A DNA stretch of 44,397 nucleotides. Source: Oxalobacteraceae bacterium (GTDB taxonomy: Bacteria; Pseudomonadota; Gammaproteobacteria; Burkholderiales; Burkholderiaceae_D). A program made the position numbers and the translations under genes. Location: NCBI GenBank assembly GCA_030698225.1, contig JAUYNR010000111.1, positions 1-44,397 of the forward strand, given 5' to 3'. The notes under the pieces are model-generated. The model did no database searches and had not been told where the DNA came from. It saw only the letters and a program-made list of their open reading frames with translations. Positions 1 to 7,391 of this stretch are shown here, piece by piece. The stretch's first letter is position 1; the number at the start of each line of letters is the position of its first letter.

Positions 1-28
1 ATCGAGAACTGTTACCTCATCTCGGCGC

Positions 29-91
29 GCGCCGCGTTGGGGGCGTCTCCGGTCGCGCTACGCGCTCCCTGCGCCACCCCCAACGCGGCGC
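29..91. repeat. Perfect 15-bp inverted repeat (hairpin)
   Basis: Bases 29-43 and 77-91 are perfect reverse complements (GCGCCGCGTTGGGGG and its complement), separated by 33 GC-rich bases. No gene covers the region within the window. It may be a REP-like intergenic palindrome or the 3' hairpin of a gene that lies left of the window. There is no T-run directly after either arm, so a standard intrinsic terminator is not supported. Confidence 0.5.
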
Positions 92-140
92 CATCGAAAT
101 AAGTACTATCGAAACTGTGACTGTAAAAACATAATACAAG

Positions 141-198
141 GTCGGAAAAGCGCAGCGCCTTCCGACGCTCAAGCCAAGCACGGCTGCATGACGCCGTG
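141..198. repeat. Two small palindromes downstream of the haem-protein gene
   Basis: GTCGGAA at 141-147 pairs with TTCCGAC at 160-166, enclosing a GC-rich loop. CACGGC at 179-184 pairs with GCCGTG at 193-198, directly after the stop of the minus-strand gene ending at 200. The first resembles the GTCGGAAGGCGC-type palindromes scattered through many proteobacterial genomes (from memory). The second could help end transcription, but no T-tract follows it. Confidence 0.35.
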
Positions 199-199
199 A

Positions 200-775
200 T
201 TAGTTAATCTCCCGCTTGATGCTCACGCCGCCGCGCAACTGCCCGGGCAGATAGCCGGTTGCCTGGTCGTGCGGGTAATCTGCGCCAAGACGCGCCCGCA
301 CCCCGGCCGAAATATTGTCCGGCGTGCCGTGGCAAGCCACGCAACCCTGCTGCATCACGATCGGCTTCATGTAGCGGAAATATTTGCCGCCGGGTTCATT
401 GACGATCTCGGCGCTTTCCAGCGTTTCCGCTTTTTCCCCCTTGGCCACACGCTCTTCGTATTGCATCAGGGTCTTTTGCTCCCATTCATCGGGCGTGCCG
501 AGCAGCGGGTTGCGTACCTTGAAGCTGACGCGCGTGAGTTTCCATCCGTTTTGACGCGAGATGTCGCCCGCCATCGCGGGCGCGATCTCCTTGCACACCT
601 TGATCGCGGATTCCGGGCCGCCTTCCTTTATCGCTTTGATGTTTGCAGCCATCAGCGCCTTTGAAAAAGGCATGACGGCGGCGCGACTTTCTTCCGTGTA
701 CTTGCTCAGGTCGTCAGCCAGAGCGGGGAGTGCGGTCAACGCGATTAATGCGGAAAGAATGATGTGTTTTTGCAT
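200..775 (-). CDS. Periplasmic DUF3365 (Tll0287-like) haem-binding protein
   Basis: A 191-residue exported protein. Residues 1-20 form a signal peptide with an Ala-x-Ala type cleavage site (ALPALA, then DD). A single c-type haem motif, CVACH, sits at residues 145-149. It is followed by a GYLPGQLRGGVSI-like C-terminal segment typical of the DUF3365/Tll0287-like domain, which is related to sensor domains but here stands alone. It is probably a small monohaem periplasmic protein with an electron-transfer or sensing role; no specific partner can be named. An extra cysteine occurs at residue 61. No clear Shine-Dalgarno precedes the ATG at 775. It appears monocistronic, ending beside palindromes at 141-198. 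Confidence 0.8.
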   Translation of the reverse strand: MQKHIILSALIALTALPALADDLSKYTEESRAAVMPFSKALMAANIKAIKEGGPESAIKVCKEIAPAMAGDISRQNGWKLTRVSFKVRNPLLGTPDEWEQKTLMQYEERVAKGEKAETLESAEIVNEPGGKYFRYMKPIVMQQGCVACHGTPDNISAGVRARLGADYPHDQATGYLPGQLRGGVSIKREIN

Positions 776-941
776 GGTTTTTTCACAGTAAAAACGATAA
801 TTTCCGCCCGCTCAGGCAGTTTTAAGCCGGGGGACATATCACTTGCAGCGGAACGGCGCTGCCCCGGTTTTTAAGCTGGTGCCGGCGAAGGAATGCCGCA
901 CTTGAAATCTTCTGGAGGCGAACCATAGGCTCAACTGCATG

Positions 942-1748
942 TCAGGTCAGCGCCACGCCGGAGGCTCTTGCCAGCATCAAGACCGCAATCGCCAATGTGA
1001 ACCAGGCAAACGCTTGCTGCAGATGGGCGGGGTGGAGCTTGCCGGCAAGCAGTCGCCCCATCAGCAAGGCCAGCATGGCGCCGGCGGCGAACGGCAGCGC
1101 TACGCCCCAGGGCACCGCCCCGTTCAAGGCCGCAGCAGAAACCCCGCTCACAGAGACCAGTGCAATCACCGCCAGCGACGTGGCCTGGACGCTGCGGATA
1201 TCCAGGTCGGTGTACCGCGTCAGTGCCGGAATGATGACGAAACCGCCGCCCACGCCCAGCAGTCCGCTCAACAGGCCCGAAATCAGGCCGGTGCCCGCCA
1301 GCGCGCGGGCGCAGGGACGGGTCCATGTCAGGCGTTGCGCTGCATTGTCGAGATGACATGGCACCTCGGGCGGATGCTGTTCTGCAAGCGCGGGACGCCG
1401 CAGCATGCGCCACGCGCTGTAGACCAGCACCACGGCGAAAGCCGCCAGCAACGGGCGATTCGGCAACCGTTGCGCCAGGAACACCCCGAGCGGCGCCATC
1501 ATCATGCCGGTGCCGCCGATCAACGCGGCCGCACGGTAGCGCACGACGCGCTGGCGCAGTCCGAACACGGCACCCAAAGCCGCCGCCAAGCCCACCGCCA
1601 CCAAACCCACTGGCGCAGCATGCTGCACCGGCAGCTGCAGGCCGAATACCAGCAGCGGGATAGCCAGCACGCCACCCCCGGCGCCGGTCAGCGCCATTAC
1701 CAGTCCGACGATCGTGCCCAGTGCAACGGCGAGCAGTGTGGCGTCCAT
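942..1748 (-). CDS. TSUP (TauE/SafE) family membrane transporter
   Basis: A 268-residue, strongly hydrophobic protein with the two-fold repeat of the TauE/SafE (TSUP) family. The first half carries GLVMALTGAGGGVLAIPLL near residue 15, and the second half the matching GLLSGLLGVGGGFVIIPAL. About eight membrane segments are apparent. Family members move sulfite, sulfonates, thiosulfate or other small anions; the substrate cannot be read from the sequence. The ATG at 1748 lies 8 bases after the stop of a 41-codon ORF (1757-1882), so the two are probably co-transcribed and may be translationally coupled. TSUP genes often sit with sulfur-handling proteins such as rhodaneses. Confidence 0.85.
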   Translation of the reverse strand: MDATLLAVALGTIVGLVMALTGAGGGVLAIPLLVFGLQLPVQHAAPVGLVAVGLAAALGAVFGLRQRVVRYRAAALIGGTGMMMAPLGVFLAQRLPNRPLLAAFAVVLVYSAWRMLRRPALAEQHPPEVPCHLDNAAQRLTWTRPCARALAGTGLISGLLSGLLGVGGGFVIIPALTRYTDLDIRSVQATSLAVIALVSVSGVSAAALNGAVPWGVALPFAAGAMLALLMGRLLAGKLHPAHLQQAFAWFTLAIAVLMLARASGVALT

Positions 1749-1756
1749 GTTTCGGC

Positions 1757-1882
1757 TCAGAGCAGGTTGAGGGGAATCTTCAGGCAGCGCACGCCGTCGA
1801 TGATCGTCGGTTCGGCGTCATCCACGGAAACTTCCTGGATGCGGGTCCTGGCGGCAGTGACGAGATCATGAGCGGTTTTCAT
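1757..1882 (-). CDS. 41-residue ORF ahead of the TSUP gene; possible rhodanese remnant
   Basis: A short ORF with ATG at 1882 and TGA at 1757-1759. It has a good ribosome-binding site (AAGGA, five bases before the ATG) and ends 8 bases before the TSUP start. The N-terminus, MKTAHDLVTAARTRI, resembles from memory the start of small rhodanese-domain proteins of Burkholderiales that accompany TSUP transporters. The expected Asp-Val-Arg core and catalytic Cys loop are absent. It may therefore be an internally deleted rhodanese gene kept as a translated leader, or an unrelated small protein. The good ribosome site suggests it is translated; the function is unknown. Confidence 0.45.
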   Translation of the reverse strand: MKTAHDLVTAARTRIQEVSVDDAEPTIIDGVRCLKIPLNLL

Positions 1883-1957
1883 CGTAATCCTTGGTGACGC
1901 TGGTTGAGACGGTGCTTAACCCTGCAGACGTATTCAACGCCCCTTCAACAACAGCAT

Positions 1958-2017
1958 GAGTATATTTTTTTTCACAATTAATATATGCGGAAAATGCCAT
2001 AAAAATGGCAATACTCC
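1958..2017 (-). repeat. 60-bp intergenic element, copy A
   Basis: Read on the minus strand, it begins GGAGTAT 30 bases after the thioesterase stop and ends ATACTC. It contains the hairpin TGCCAT-TTTT-ATGGCA and the CCGCAT core shared with copies B-E. GGAGTAT and ATACTC form short terminal inverted repeats. This is the only copy lying between tandem rather than convergent genes. Confidence 0.7.
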
Positions 2018-2047
2018 AAGTTTTAATAAGTTTCTATCAGCACCGCT

Positions 2048-2518
2048 CTAGGCGCTGGCCGCGCCGAAATTCTCCGGCATTTGCACCGCCACCACTTCGC
2101 CGCGTGCGGTGGCTACCCCATCGGCCAGCACCGTGGTTTCCACCACCACCTTGCGGCCCTTGATCTCCTTGACGCGGCCGCGAATCTCCAGCGTGCCCGC
2201 AAGCGGCGTTGGCTTGAGGTAATCCACATGCAGCGAGCCGGTGACGAAACGAAACGGCGGCAGCGTGTCCATGTCCCGGCCTTCGGCGCGGTACATCGCT
2301 GCGGCGGCGGTGCCGGTGCTGTGGCAATCGATTAGCGAAGCGATCAGGCCGCCATAGGTAAAGCCCGGCACGGCCGTGTGGTAAGGCTCGGGCGTGAAAC
2401 GCGTGATGGTTTCATCGCCATCCCAATAGGTCTTGATCTGGTGCCCGTGCGTGTTGAGCCGGCCGCAGCCATAGCAATGCGACAGGTTTTCGGGGTAATA
2501 GTCCTGAAAGGCTTTCAT
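2048..2518 (-). CDS. PaaI-type hotdog-fold thioesterase
   Basis: A 156-residue protein of the PaaI/hotdog thioesterase family, which hydrolyses acyl-CoA or aryl-CoA thioesters in the cytoplasm. Near the N-terminus is HCYGCGRLN, a cysteine-containing segment common in one PaaI subgroup. FTYGGLIASLIDCHST corresponds to the hotdog helix that normally carries the catalytic acidic or polar residue. The domain fills the whole protein, as expected for this family. The gene is monocistronic and divergent from the sigma-54 activator at 2861, so it is a candidate target of that regulator, though nothing proves this. The physiological substrate is unknown. Confidence 0.85.
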   Translation of the reverse strand: MKAFQDYYPENLSHCYGCGRLNTHGHQIKTYWDGDETITRFTPEPYHTAVPGFTYGGLIASLIDCHSTGTAAAAMYRAEGRDMDTLPPFRFVTGSLHVDYLKPTPLAGTLEIRGRVKEIKGRKVVVETTVLADGVATARGEVVAVQMPENFGAASA

Positions 2519-2860
2519 GGGTTCTCCTGGGTTGGAAAAAATATTTGAATGGACTCAGTATGGATCGCCGGAGCCAGAAATGCGAGGATACGGCAGCTCA
2601 CGTGGCCCAGGTCGTCAATCGTTCGTGCGCCGCGCCTGATCCCGCTGAGCGGCACGGCGAATATCAAGCCATCCTTTTAGCAGTGCACGATTTGTGCCAC
2701 ACGGCGAATATCAATAAAATTGATTAAAAACAATGGTTTGCATATTTCGCGGAATCATAAAATGCCAGAATGGCAGAGCATTAACTGCCATCTTGGCAGC
2801 CAATGCCATAATGACAGTCTTGTGGCGGCGTCTTTCCGCCCTGCTTCCGGAGAATTTCAA
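2519..2860. promoter_or_regulatory. Divergent intergenic region with direct repeats
   Basis: These 342 bases separate the thioesterase (minus) from the sigma-54 activator (plus). They hold a 14-bp direct repeat (ACGGCGAATATCAA at 2654-2667 and 2701-2714) and three TGCCA-N3-TGGCA-type palindromes at 2763-2816. No convincing -24/-12 (GG-N10-GC) promoter was found. A ribosome-binding site, GGAG at 2849-2852, supports the ATG at 2861. A 60-codon ORF at 2545-2727 shows no coding character. Confidence 0.5.
2763..2816. promoter_or_regulatory. Three tandem TGCCA-N3-TGGCA operator-like palindromes
   Basis: Site 1 (2763-2775) is TGCCA-GAA-TGGCA and site 2 (2786-2798) is TGCCA-TCT-TGGCA; both are perfect. 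Site 3 (2804-2816) is TGCCA-TAA-TGACA, with one mismatch. Centres are 23 and 18 bases apart. They lie 45-98 bases upstream of the regulator start at 2861, as expected for an autoregulatory or enhancer site of a Fis-type helix-turn-helix dimer. Confidence 0.6.
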
Positions 2861-4213
2861 ATGTCCCGTCCTTTGCCTGAGCTGGTGTCTTACCTTGAGG
2901 AATTGCCCGAGCCGCACATCCTGTTCGATCGCCAGTACCGGATCATTGCCGCGAATGCAGCCTACCGGCGCCAGTTCAGCCCGCAAGCTTCGGTGATCGG
3001 GCGCACCTGCTTTGATGTGTCGCACCACTTCAGCGCGCCGTGCGACCAGTCCGGCGAAAGTTGTCCGCTGGCACGCGCCCGCGAATCCGGCCAGCGCGAA
3101 CGTGTGCTGCACTTGCACCACACGCCGCTGGGCCAGGCCTACGTCAACATCGAGCTGGTGCCGCTGTACGACGCGCAAGGCGATCAGGCGTATTTCGTCG
3201 AGAAGATGGAGCCGCTGCGGCTGGCGCACGGGCAGCCGGCAGCCCAGGGACTGATCGGCCGCGCACCAGCCTTTCAGCAGATGCTGGAACTGGTGGCGCG
3301 CGTCGGGCCATCGGACGCCAGCGTGCTATTGCTGGGCGAGTCGGGTACCGGCAAGGAATTGGTGGCGCGTGCGGTGCATGAGGCCAGTGCGCGCGCCGGC
3401 GCGCCGCTGGTGGTGGTGGAATGCGCCAGCCTGACCGAGACGCTGTTCGAAAGCGAGCTGTTCGGCCACGAGCGCGGCGCCTTTACCGGCGCCAATGCCG
3501 CCAGAGCCGGGCTGGCGGAATCGGCCAGCGGCGGAACGCTGTTCCTGGACGAGGTCGGCGATATTGCGCTGCCGATGCAGGTCAAGCTGTTGCGCCTGCT
3601 GGAGAGCGGCGCCTACCGCCGCGTCGGCAGCACCGAACTACGCCGCACCGACCTGCGCATCGTATCGGCCACGCATCGCGACTTGCAATCTTTGGTCGCC
3701 GCCGGAGGTTTTCGGCAAGACCTGTACTACCGGCTCAGCACCTTTCCGATTCACTTGCCGGCACTGCGCGAACGTGCCGACGACATTCCGCTGCTGGCAA
3801 CGGCGCTGCTGTCACGGGTGGCGCCGCAGCGCCGGCTCAGCCTGTCGCGCGACGCACTGCTGCGCTTGAGCGAACACGCATTCCCGGGCAACGTGCGCGA
3901 ACTGCGCAATGTACTGGAGCGTGCAACCTTGTTATGCGACGGCACTGTGATCGAGCGCGTGCATGTCGAACGGGCGCTCGGCTCCGAGGCACGCCCGGCA
4001 CCGCGCCCCGATCCTGCGGCCCGATTGTCACCACAGGGCTCCACATCAGCCGCGCGCCATGGGCCCGGCCGGTCGCTGCGCGAGATTGAGCGGGACGCGT
4101 TGCAAGCGCAGCTCCGGACGCACAGCGGCAGCCGCGCGGAACTGGCCGCGAAACTGGGCATCAGCGAGCGCTCGCTGTACCGCAAGCTGCGCACACTCAA
4201 CCAGTCGGAATAA
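2861..4213 (+). CDS. Sigma-54-dependent PAS / AAA+ / Fis transcriptional activator
   Basis: A 450-residue enhancer-binding protein that remodels RNA polymerase-sigma54 using ATP. The PAS-like sensor domain (about 1-120) holds an unusual Cys/His group: C50, H55, H56, C61 and C68. The AAA+ domain has Walker A GESGTGKE (159-166), the sigma54-contacting GAFTGA loop (206-211) and Walker B GGTLFLDE (224-231), with FPGNVREL at 341-348. A Fis-type helix-turn-helix lies at about 426-446. The start at 2861 is chosen because GGAG lies 8 bases upstream and the sensor begins there; the frame stays open to 2720, but those 47 codons lack coding character. Targets are unknown: the divergent thioesterase and autoregulation are candidates. 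Confidence 0.9.
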   Translation: MSRPLPELVSYLEELPEPHILFDRQYRIIAANAAYRRQFSPQASVIGRTCFDVSHHFSAPCDQSGESCPLARARESGQRERVLHLHHTPLGQAYVNIELVPLYDAQGDQAYFVEKMEPLRLAHGQPAAQGLIGRAPAFQQMLELVARVGPSDASVLLLGESGTGKELVARAVHEASARAGAPLVVVECASLTETLFESELFGHERGAFTGANAARAGLAESASGGTLFLDEVGDIALPMQVKLLRLLESGAYRRVGSTELRRTDLRIVSATHRDLQSLVAAGGFRQDLYYRLSTFPIHLPALRERADDIPLLATALLSRVAPQRRLSLSRDALLRLSEHAFPGNVRELRNVLERATLLCDGTVIERVHVERALGSEARPAPRPDPAARLSPQGSTSAARHGPGRSLREIERDALQAQLRTHSGSRAELAAKLGISERSLYRKLRTLNQSE

Positions 4214-4215
4214 TG

Positions 4216-4275
4216 GGGTATTTTTAGCTAGCGCCTGAAAATATGCGGAGATGCCGTTGTTTTTAAGCATACCAA
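4216..4275 (-). repeat. 60-bp intergenic element, copy B
   Basis: On the minus strand it starts 23 bases after the AEC transporter stop with TTGGTATGC, a diverged GGAGTATGC, and ends TAAAAATACCC. It keeps GGCAT, CCGCATAT and AAAAATAC at the same offsets as the other copies. It lies between convergent genes, 2 bases beyond the stop of the sigma-54 activator on the other strand. Confidence 0.65.
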
Positions 4276-4298
4276 TGGCAGTAATAGCAGGCTGCGGC

Positions 4299-5207
4299 TC
4301 ATTGCAAGCCTAGCCACAAGCCGAGCGGCACGAAAACCAGCGCGGCCAGGTTGCCCAACAGTACGATCGATGCCACCTTGTCCGGCTCCTGCTGGTATTT
4401 TTCCGCCATCATGAAGCAGAACACGGCCGGCGGCAGCGCTGCGAACAGGTACATCTGACCGCGTTGCGCCGGGTCCATGATCAGGATCTGATCCAGTCCG
4501 AAGGCGACGATCAGTCCGGCCACCGGGCAAACGATGGCGCCGACCAGGCCGATATGCCAGCTCTTGAAGGTAATGTCGAGCATCCGCACGCCGAGTGAAA
4601 ACAGCATCAGCGGAATGCACGCCTCACCCAGCAGCTTCAAGCCCTGGAACAGCGGCGCCGGAATCGGGAATTTCAGCAACGAGAAAATCACGCCGATGAT
4701 CATCGATAGCATCATCGGGCCTTTCAGGAACGCCCAGTGGGATTCGGCGCTTTTGGCATGGCCGGACTCAAGAATCTTGACGCCGACGGTAAAGTAAATC
4801 AGGTTGCAGGCCATGAACAGCGCCACCGCCGCCGACAGGCCGGCCGCGCCAAACGCCAGCACCGCCAGCGGCAGCCCCATGTTGCCGCAATTGTTGTACA
4901 TCATCGGCGGCACGAAGCTGCGCACATCGTAACCGAACAGCCGCGCCACCGGCCATGCCAGCAGGCCGGAACCGAGCGAGATCAGCACCCCGGCCAGGAT
5001 CAGCGTGGCATTTTGCGCCAGATCGAATTCTTTCGCCGCCAGCGCGGTAAATACCAGCAACGGGGCCAGCACATCCATGCTGACCCGATTCACCGCAATC
5101 ATATCGGACTTGACCGCCGGGCCACGAAAGCGGCCATACACGAAGCCGATCGCGATGCTGAAAAAGACCGGCAGGATAATGCCGAGGATGCGTTCAAATA
5201 CTTCCAT
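4299..5207 (-). CDS. AEC-family transporter (auxin efflux carrier / MdcF-like)
   Basis: A 302-residue inner-membrane protein with about ten hydrophobic segments in two halves, typical of the AEC family, whose bacterial members include malonate and other dicarboxylate permeases. Visible family features are the N-terminal PVFFSIAIGFVYGR segment, MYNNCGNMGLPL in the middle (the conserved Asn/Pro region) and CIPLMLFSLGVRM in the second half. The substrate is not predictable, and no malonate-decarboxylase genes are nearby. It is monocistronic and convergent with the sigma-54 activator, with repeat element B in the gap. The ATG at 5207 gives a normal family length. Confidence 0.85.
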   Translation of the reverse strand: MEVFERILGIILPVFFSIAIGFVYGRFRGPAVKSDMIAVNRVSMDVLAPLLVFTALAAKEFDLAQNATLILAGVLISLGSGLLAWPVARLFGYDVRSFVPPMMYNNCGNMGLPLAVLAFGAAGLSAAVALFMACNLIYFTVGVKILESGHAKSAESHWAFLKGPMMLSMIIGVIFSLLKFPIPAPLFQGLKLLGEACIPLMLFSLGVRMLDITFKSWHIGLVGAIVCPVAGLIVAFGLDQILIMDPAQRGQMYLFAALPPAVFCFMMAEKYQQEPDKVASIVLLGNLAALVFVPLGLWLGLQ

Positions 5208-5321
5208 TTGATTTCCTGTTGTTATTTATTGTCGCGGGGACGGCACAGCTGCGTCGTGCGCCGTCGTGCCCACGTGCGCGTGATTGATAAGCGTATTTGA
5301 TATGCATCGGGGCAGCGGCGC

Positions 5322-7307
5322 TTACTGCAATAAACGCGCCTCCGCCAGCACCAGCGCCCTGACGGCGCCGCGCAGCACGACGACATCGCCCATTTTCAGC
5401 ACCAGTCCGGCGGACAGATCAAGATTCTGCAGGCCGCGCCGCACGGTCATGATGTCGACCCCGATACCGTCCAGCTCCAGCGCCGCCAGCGGCTTGCCGA
5501 TCGCCCTGGCTTCATCGTTCAAGGTCACCGAACGCAAGCGTATCTGCAAGTGGTCGACATCGCTGGCGTCCACCGCCAGACCGTGAAAGTAACCGCGAAA
5601 CGATGCATAGCGCTCGCCGCGCGCCGCCTGGATCCGGTGCACCACGCGGCGCAAGGGCACGCCCAGCAGCATCAGCGCGTGCGAAGCCAGCATCAGGCTG
5701 CCTTCAATCGCTTCCGGCACCACTTCCGTTGCGCCCGCGGCGCGCAGCTTGTCCAGGTCGGCATCGTCGTAACTGCGCACGATGACCGGCAGATTCGGTG
5801 CCAGCTCATGCACGCAATGCAGCAGCTTGAGCGCCGACGGCGTGCTGGCATAGGTGACCACCAGCGCGCTGGCGCGATGGATGCCGGCCGCCACCAGGCT
5901 TTCCCGACGCGCCGCATCGCCATACGAGACATGCGAGCCCGACCCCTGCGCATCGCGCACCAGTTCCGGGTCGAGATCCAGCGCGTGATAGGCCAGCCCC
6001 TCCTCTTCCAGCAGCTTGGCCAGACTTTGGCCGCTGCGCCCGAAGCCGGCGATGATCACGTGTTTCTGGTGCGACATCGTGCGCGCGGCAATCTGGGTCA
6101 GTGCCAGCGATTGCGTCATCCATTCGTTGGCCGACAATTTCAGCACGATGGCGTCCGATTTGGCCAGAATCAGCGGCGTCAACAGCATCGATAACACCAT
6201 CGCGGCCAGAATCAGCTGGATCATGAACGGATCGACCAGCCGCAGCGCGCCGGCCTGATTCAGCAACACGAAGCCGAACTCGCCCGCCTGCGCCAGCCCC
6301 AGTCCGGTGCGCACGGCAATCCCGGCGGAAGCGCCGAAGGCTTTGGCCAGACCGGCAATCAGCACGAATTTGAACAGCACCGGCATCAGCAGCAACAGCA
6401 GCACCAGCCACCAGTTCTGCCATACCAGCGTCATATTGAGCAGCATGCCGATGGTGATGAAGAACAGGCCCAGCAAGACATCGCGAAACGGCTTGATGTC
6501 CTCTTCCACCTGGTGCTTGTATTCGGTCTCGGAAATCAGCATCCCGGCGACGAACGAGCCCAGCGCCAGCGACAAGCCGGCCAATTCGGTAATCCAGGCC
6601 GCGCCCAGCACGATCAGCAGCAGATTCAGCATGAACAGCTCTTGCGAACGGCGCTTGACCACGACCTGGAACCACCAGCGCATCAGCTTCTGGCCGATGA
6701 CCAACAGCAAGACCAGCACGATCACCGCCTTGAACCCGGCCCAGGCCAGCGTTTCGAGCAAATTTCCCTGATCCGTGGCCAGCGCCGGCACCAGGATCAG
6801 CAACGGCACCAGCGCCAGATCCTGGAACAGCAGGATGGCGATAATGCGCCGCCCGTGCTCGCTTTCCAGTTCCATGCGCTCGGTCAACATCTTCGACACG
6901 ATCGCAGTCGACGACATCGCCAGCGCGCCGCCCAATGCAAACGAGGCCTGCCAGCTGATCGACATCAGCTGCGGCAGCAATTCCGCCATCATCCAGGCAA
7001 AGACCATGGCAGCCGCAATCGTCAGCAGTACCTGCGCCATGCCCAGCCCGAACACGGTCTTACGCATCGCAACCAGCTTCGGCAGCGAAAATTCCAAGCC
7101 AATCGAAAACATCAGGAAAACTACGCCAAATTCCGCCAATTGGTGCGTATTTTTGCTATCTTCGACCAAACCGAGCGCATGCGGCCCGATCAGCATGCCC
7201 ACCACCAGATATCCCAGCATCGGCGGCATTTGCAGCATGCGAAAGGCGACCACGCCCAACACCGCAGCGCTTAACAAGATGAGAGTAATTTCCAGGGCTG
7301 AGAACAT
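5322..7307 (-). CDS. CPA2-family cation/proton antiporter with RCK domain
   Basis: A 661-residue membrane protein. About twelve membrane segments (residues 1 to about 395) form a Na+/H+-exchanger domain with PPMLGYLVVGMLIGPHALGL at the N-terminus. After it, a cytoplasmic TrkA-N (RCK) domain begins near residue 412 with the nucleotide-binding glycine motif AGFGRSGQ. A TrkA-C-like domain ends the chain. This architecture matches the KefB/KefC/YbaL group, which exports K+ or Na+ in exchange for protons and is gated by nucleotide or thiol ligands. No KefF/KefG partner gene is adjacent, so glutathione gating is not supported. It is divergent from kdsD. Confidence 0.88.
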   Translation of the reverse strand: MFSALEITLILLSAAVLGVVAFRMLQMPPMLGYLVVGMLIGPHALGLVEDSKNTHQLAEFGVVFLMFSIGLEFSLPKLVAMRKTVFGLGMAQVLLTIAAAMVFAWMMAELLPQLMSISWQASFALGGALAMSSTAIVSKMLTERMELESEHGRRIIAILLFQDLALVPLLILVPALATDQGNLLETLAWAGFKAVIVLVLLLVIGQKLMRWWFQVVVKRRSQELFMLNLLLIVLGAAWITELAGLSLALGSFVAGMLISETEYKHQVEEDIKPFRDVLLGLFFITIGMLLNMTLVWQNWWLVLLLLLMPVLFKFVLIAGLAKAFGASAGIAVRTGLGLAQAGEFGFVLLNQAGALRLVDPFMIQLILAAMVLSMLLTPLILAKSDAIVLKLSANEWMTQSLALTQIAARTMSHQKHVIIAGFGRSGQSLAKLLEEEGLAYHALDLDPELVRDAQGSGSHVSYGDAARRESLVAAGIHRASALVVTYASTPSALKLLHCVHELAPNLPVIVRSYDDADLDKLRAAGATEVVPEAIEGSLMLASHALMLLGVPLRRVVHRIQAARGERYASFRGYFHGLAVDASDVDHLQIRLRSVTLNDEARAIGKPLAALELDGIGVDIMTVRRGLQNLDLSAGLVLKMGDVVVLRGAVRALVLAEARLLQ

Positions 7308-7379
7308 GATTTCAAATGAGTAGATGCGGGACAGACAGTTTTGTTACCACTGGCAGGTTTTTTGCTTTGCTAATTGGAT

Positions 7380-7385
7380 TATACT
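7380..7385 (+). promoter_or_regulatory. Putative -10 box for kdsD, possibly leaderless
   Basis: TATACT ends six bases before the kdsD ATG at 7392, so a start site about 7 bases downstream would fall on or beside the ATG. No Shine-Dalgarno precedes that ATG. No good -35 hexamer was found at 16-18 bases, so this promoter is tentative. Confidence 0.35.
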
Positions 7386-7391
7386 TTCACT

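Noticed and set aside
2545..2727. 60-codon plus-strand ORF upstream of the sigma-54 activator
   Set aside because: No coding character or ribosome site; it spans the direct repeats of a regulatory gap.
2720..2860. 47-residue N-terminal extension of the sigma-54 activator
   Set aside because: The stretch overlaps the triple palindrome and lacks protein character. A proper Shine-Dalgarno precedes the ATG at 2861.
2700..2860. A -24/-12 promoter in front of the sigma-54 activator
   Set aside because: All GG/GC pairs checked have spacings other than 10 bases.
4230..4290. Standard intrinsic terminator for the sigma-54 activator or AEC gene
   Set aside because: The hairpin present belongs to repeat element B and has no T-run directly after the stem.
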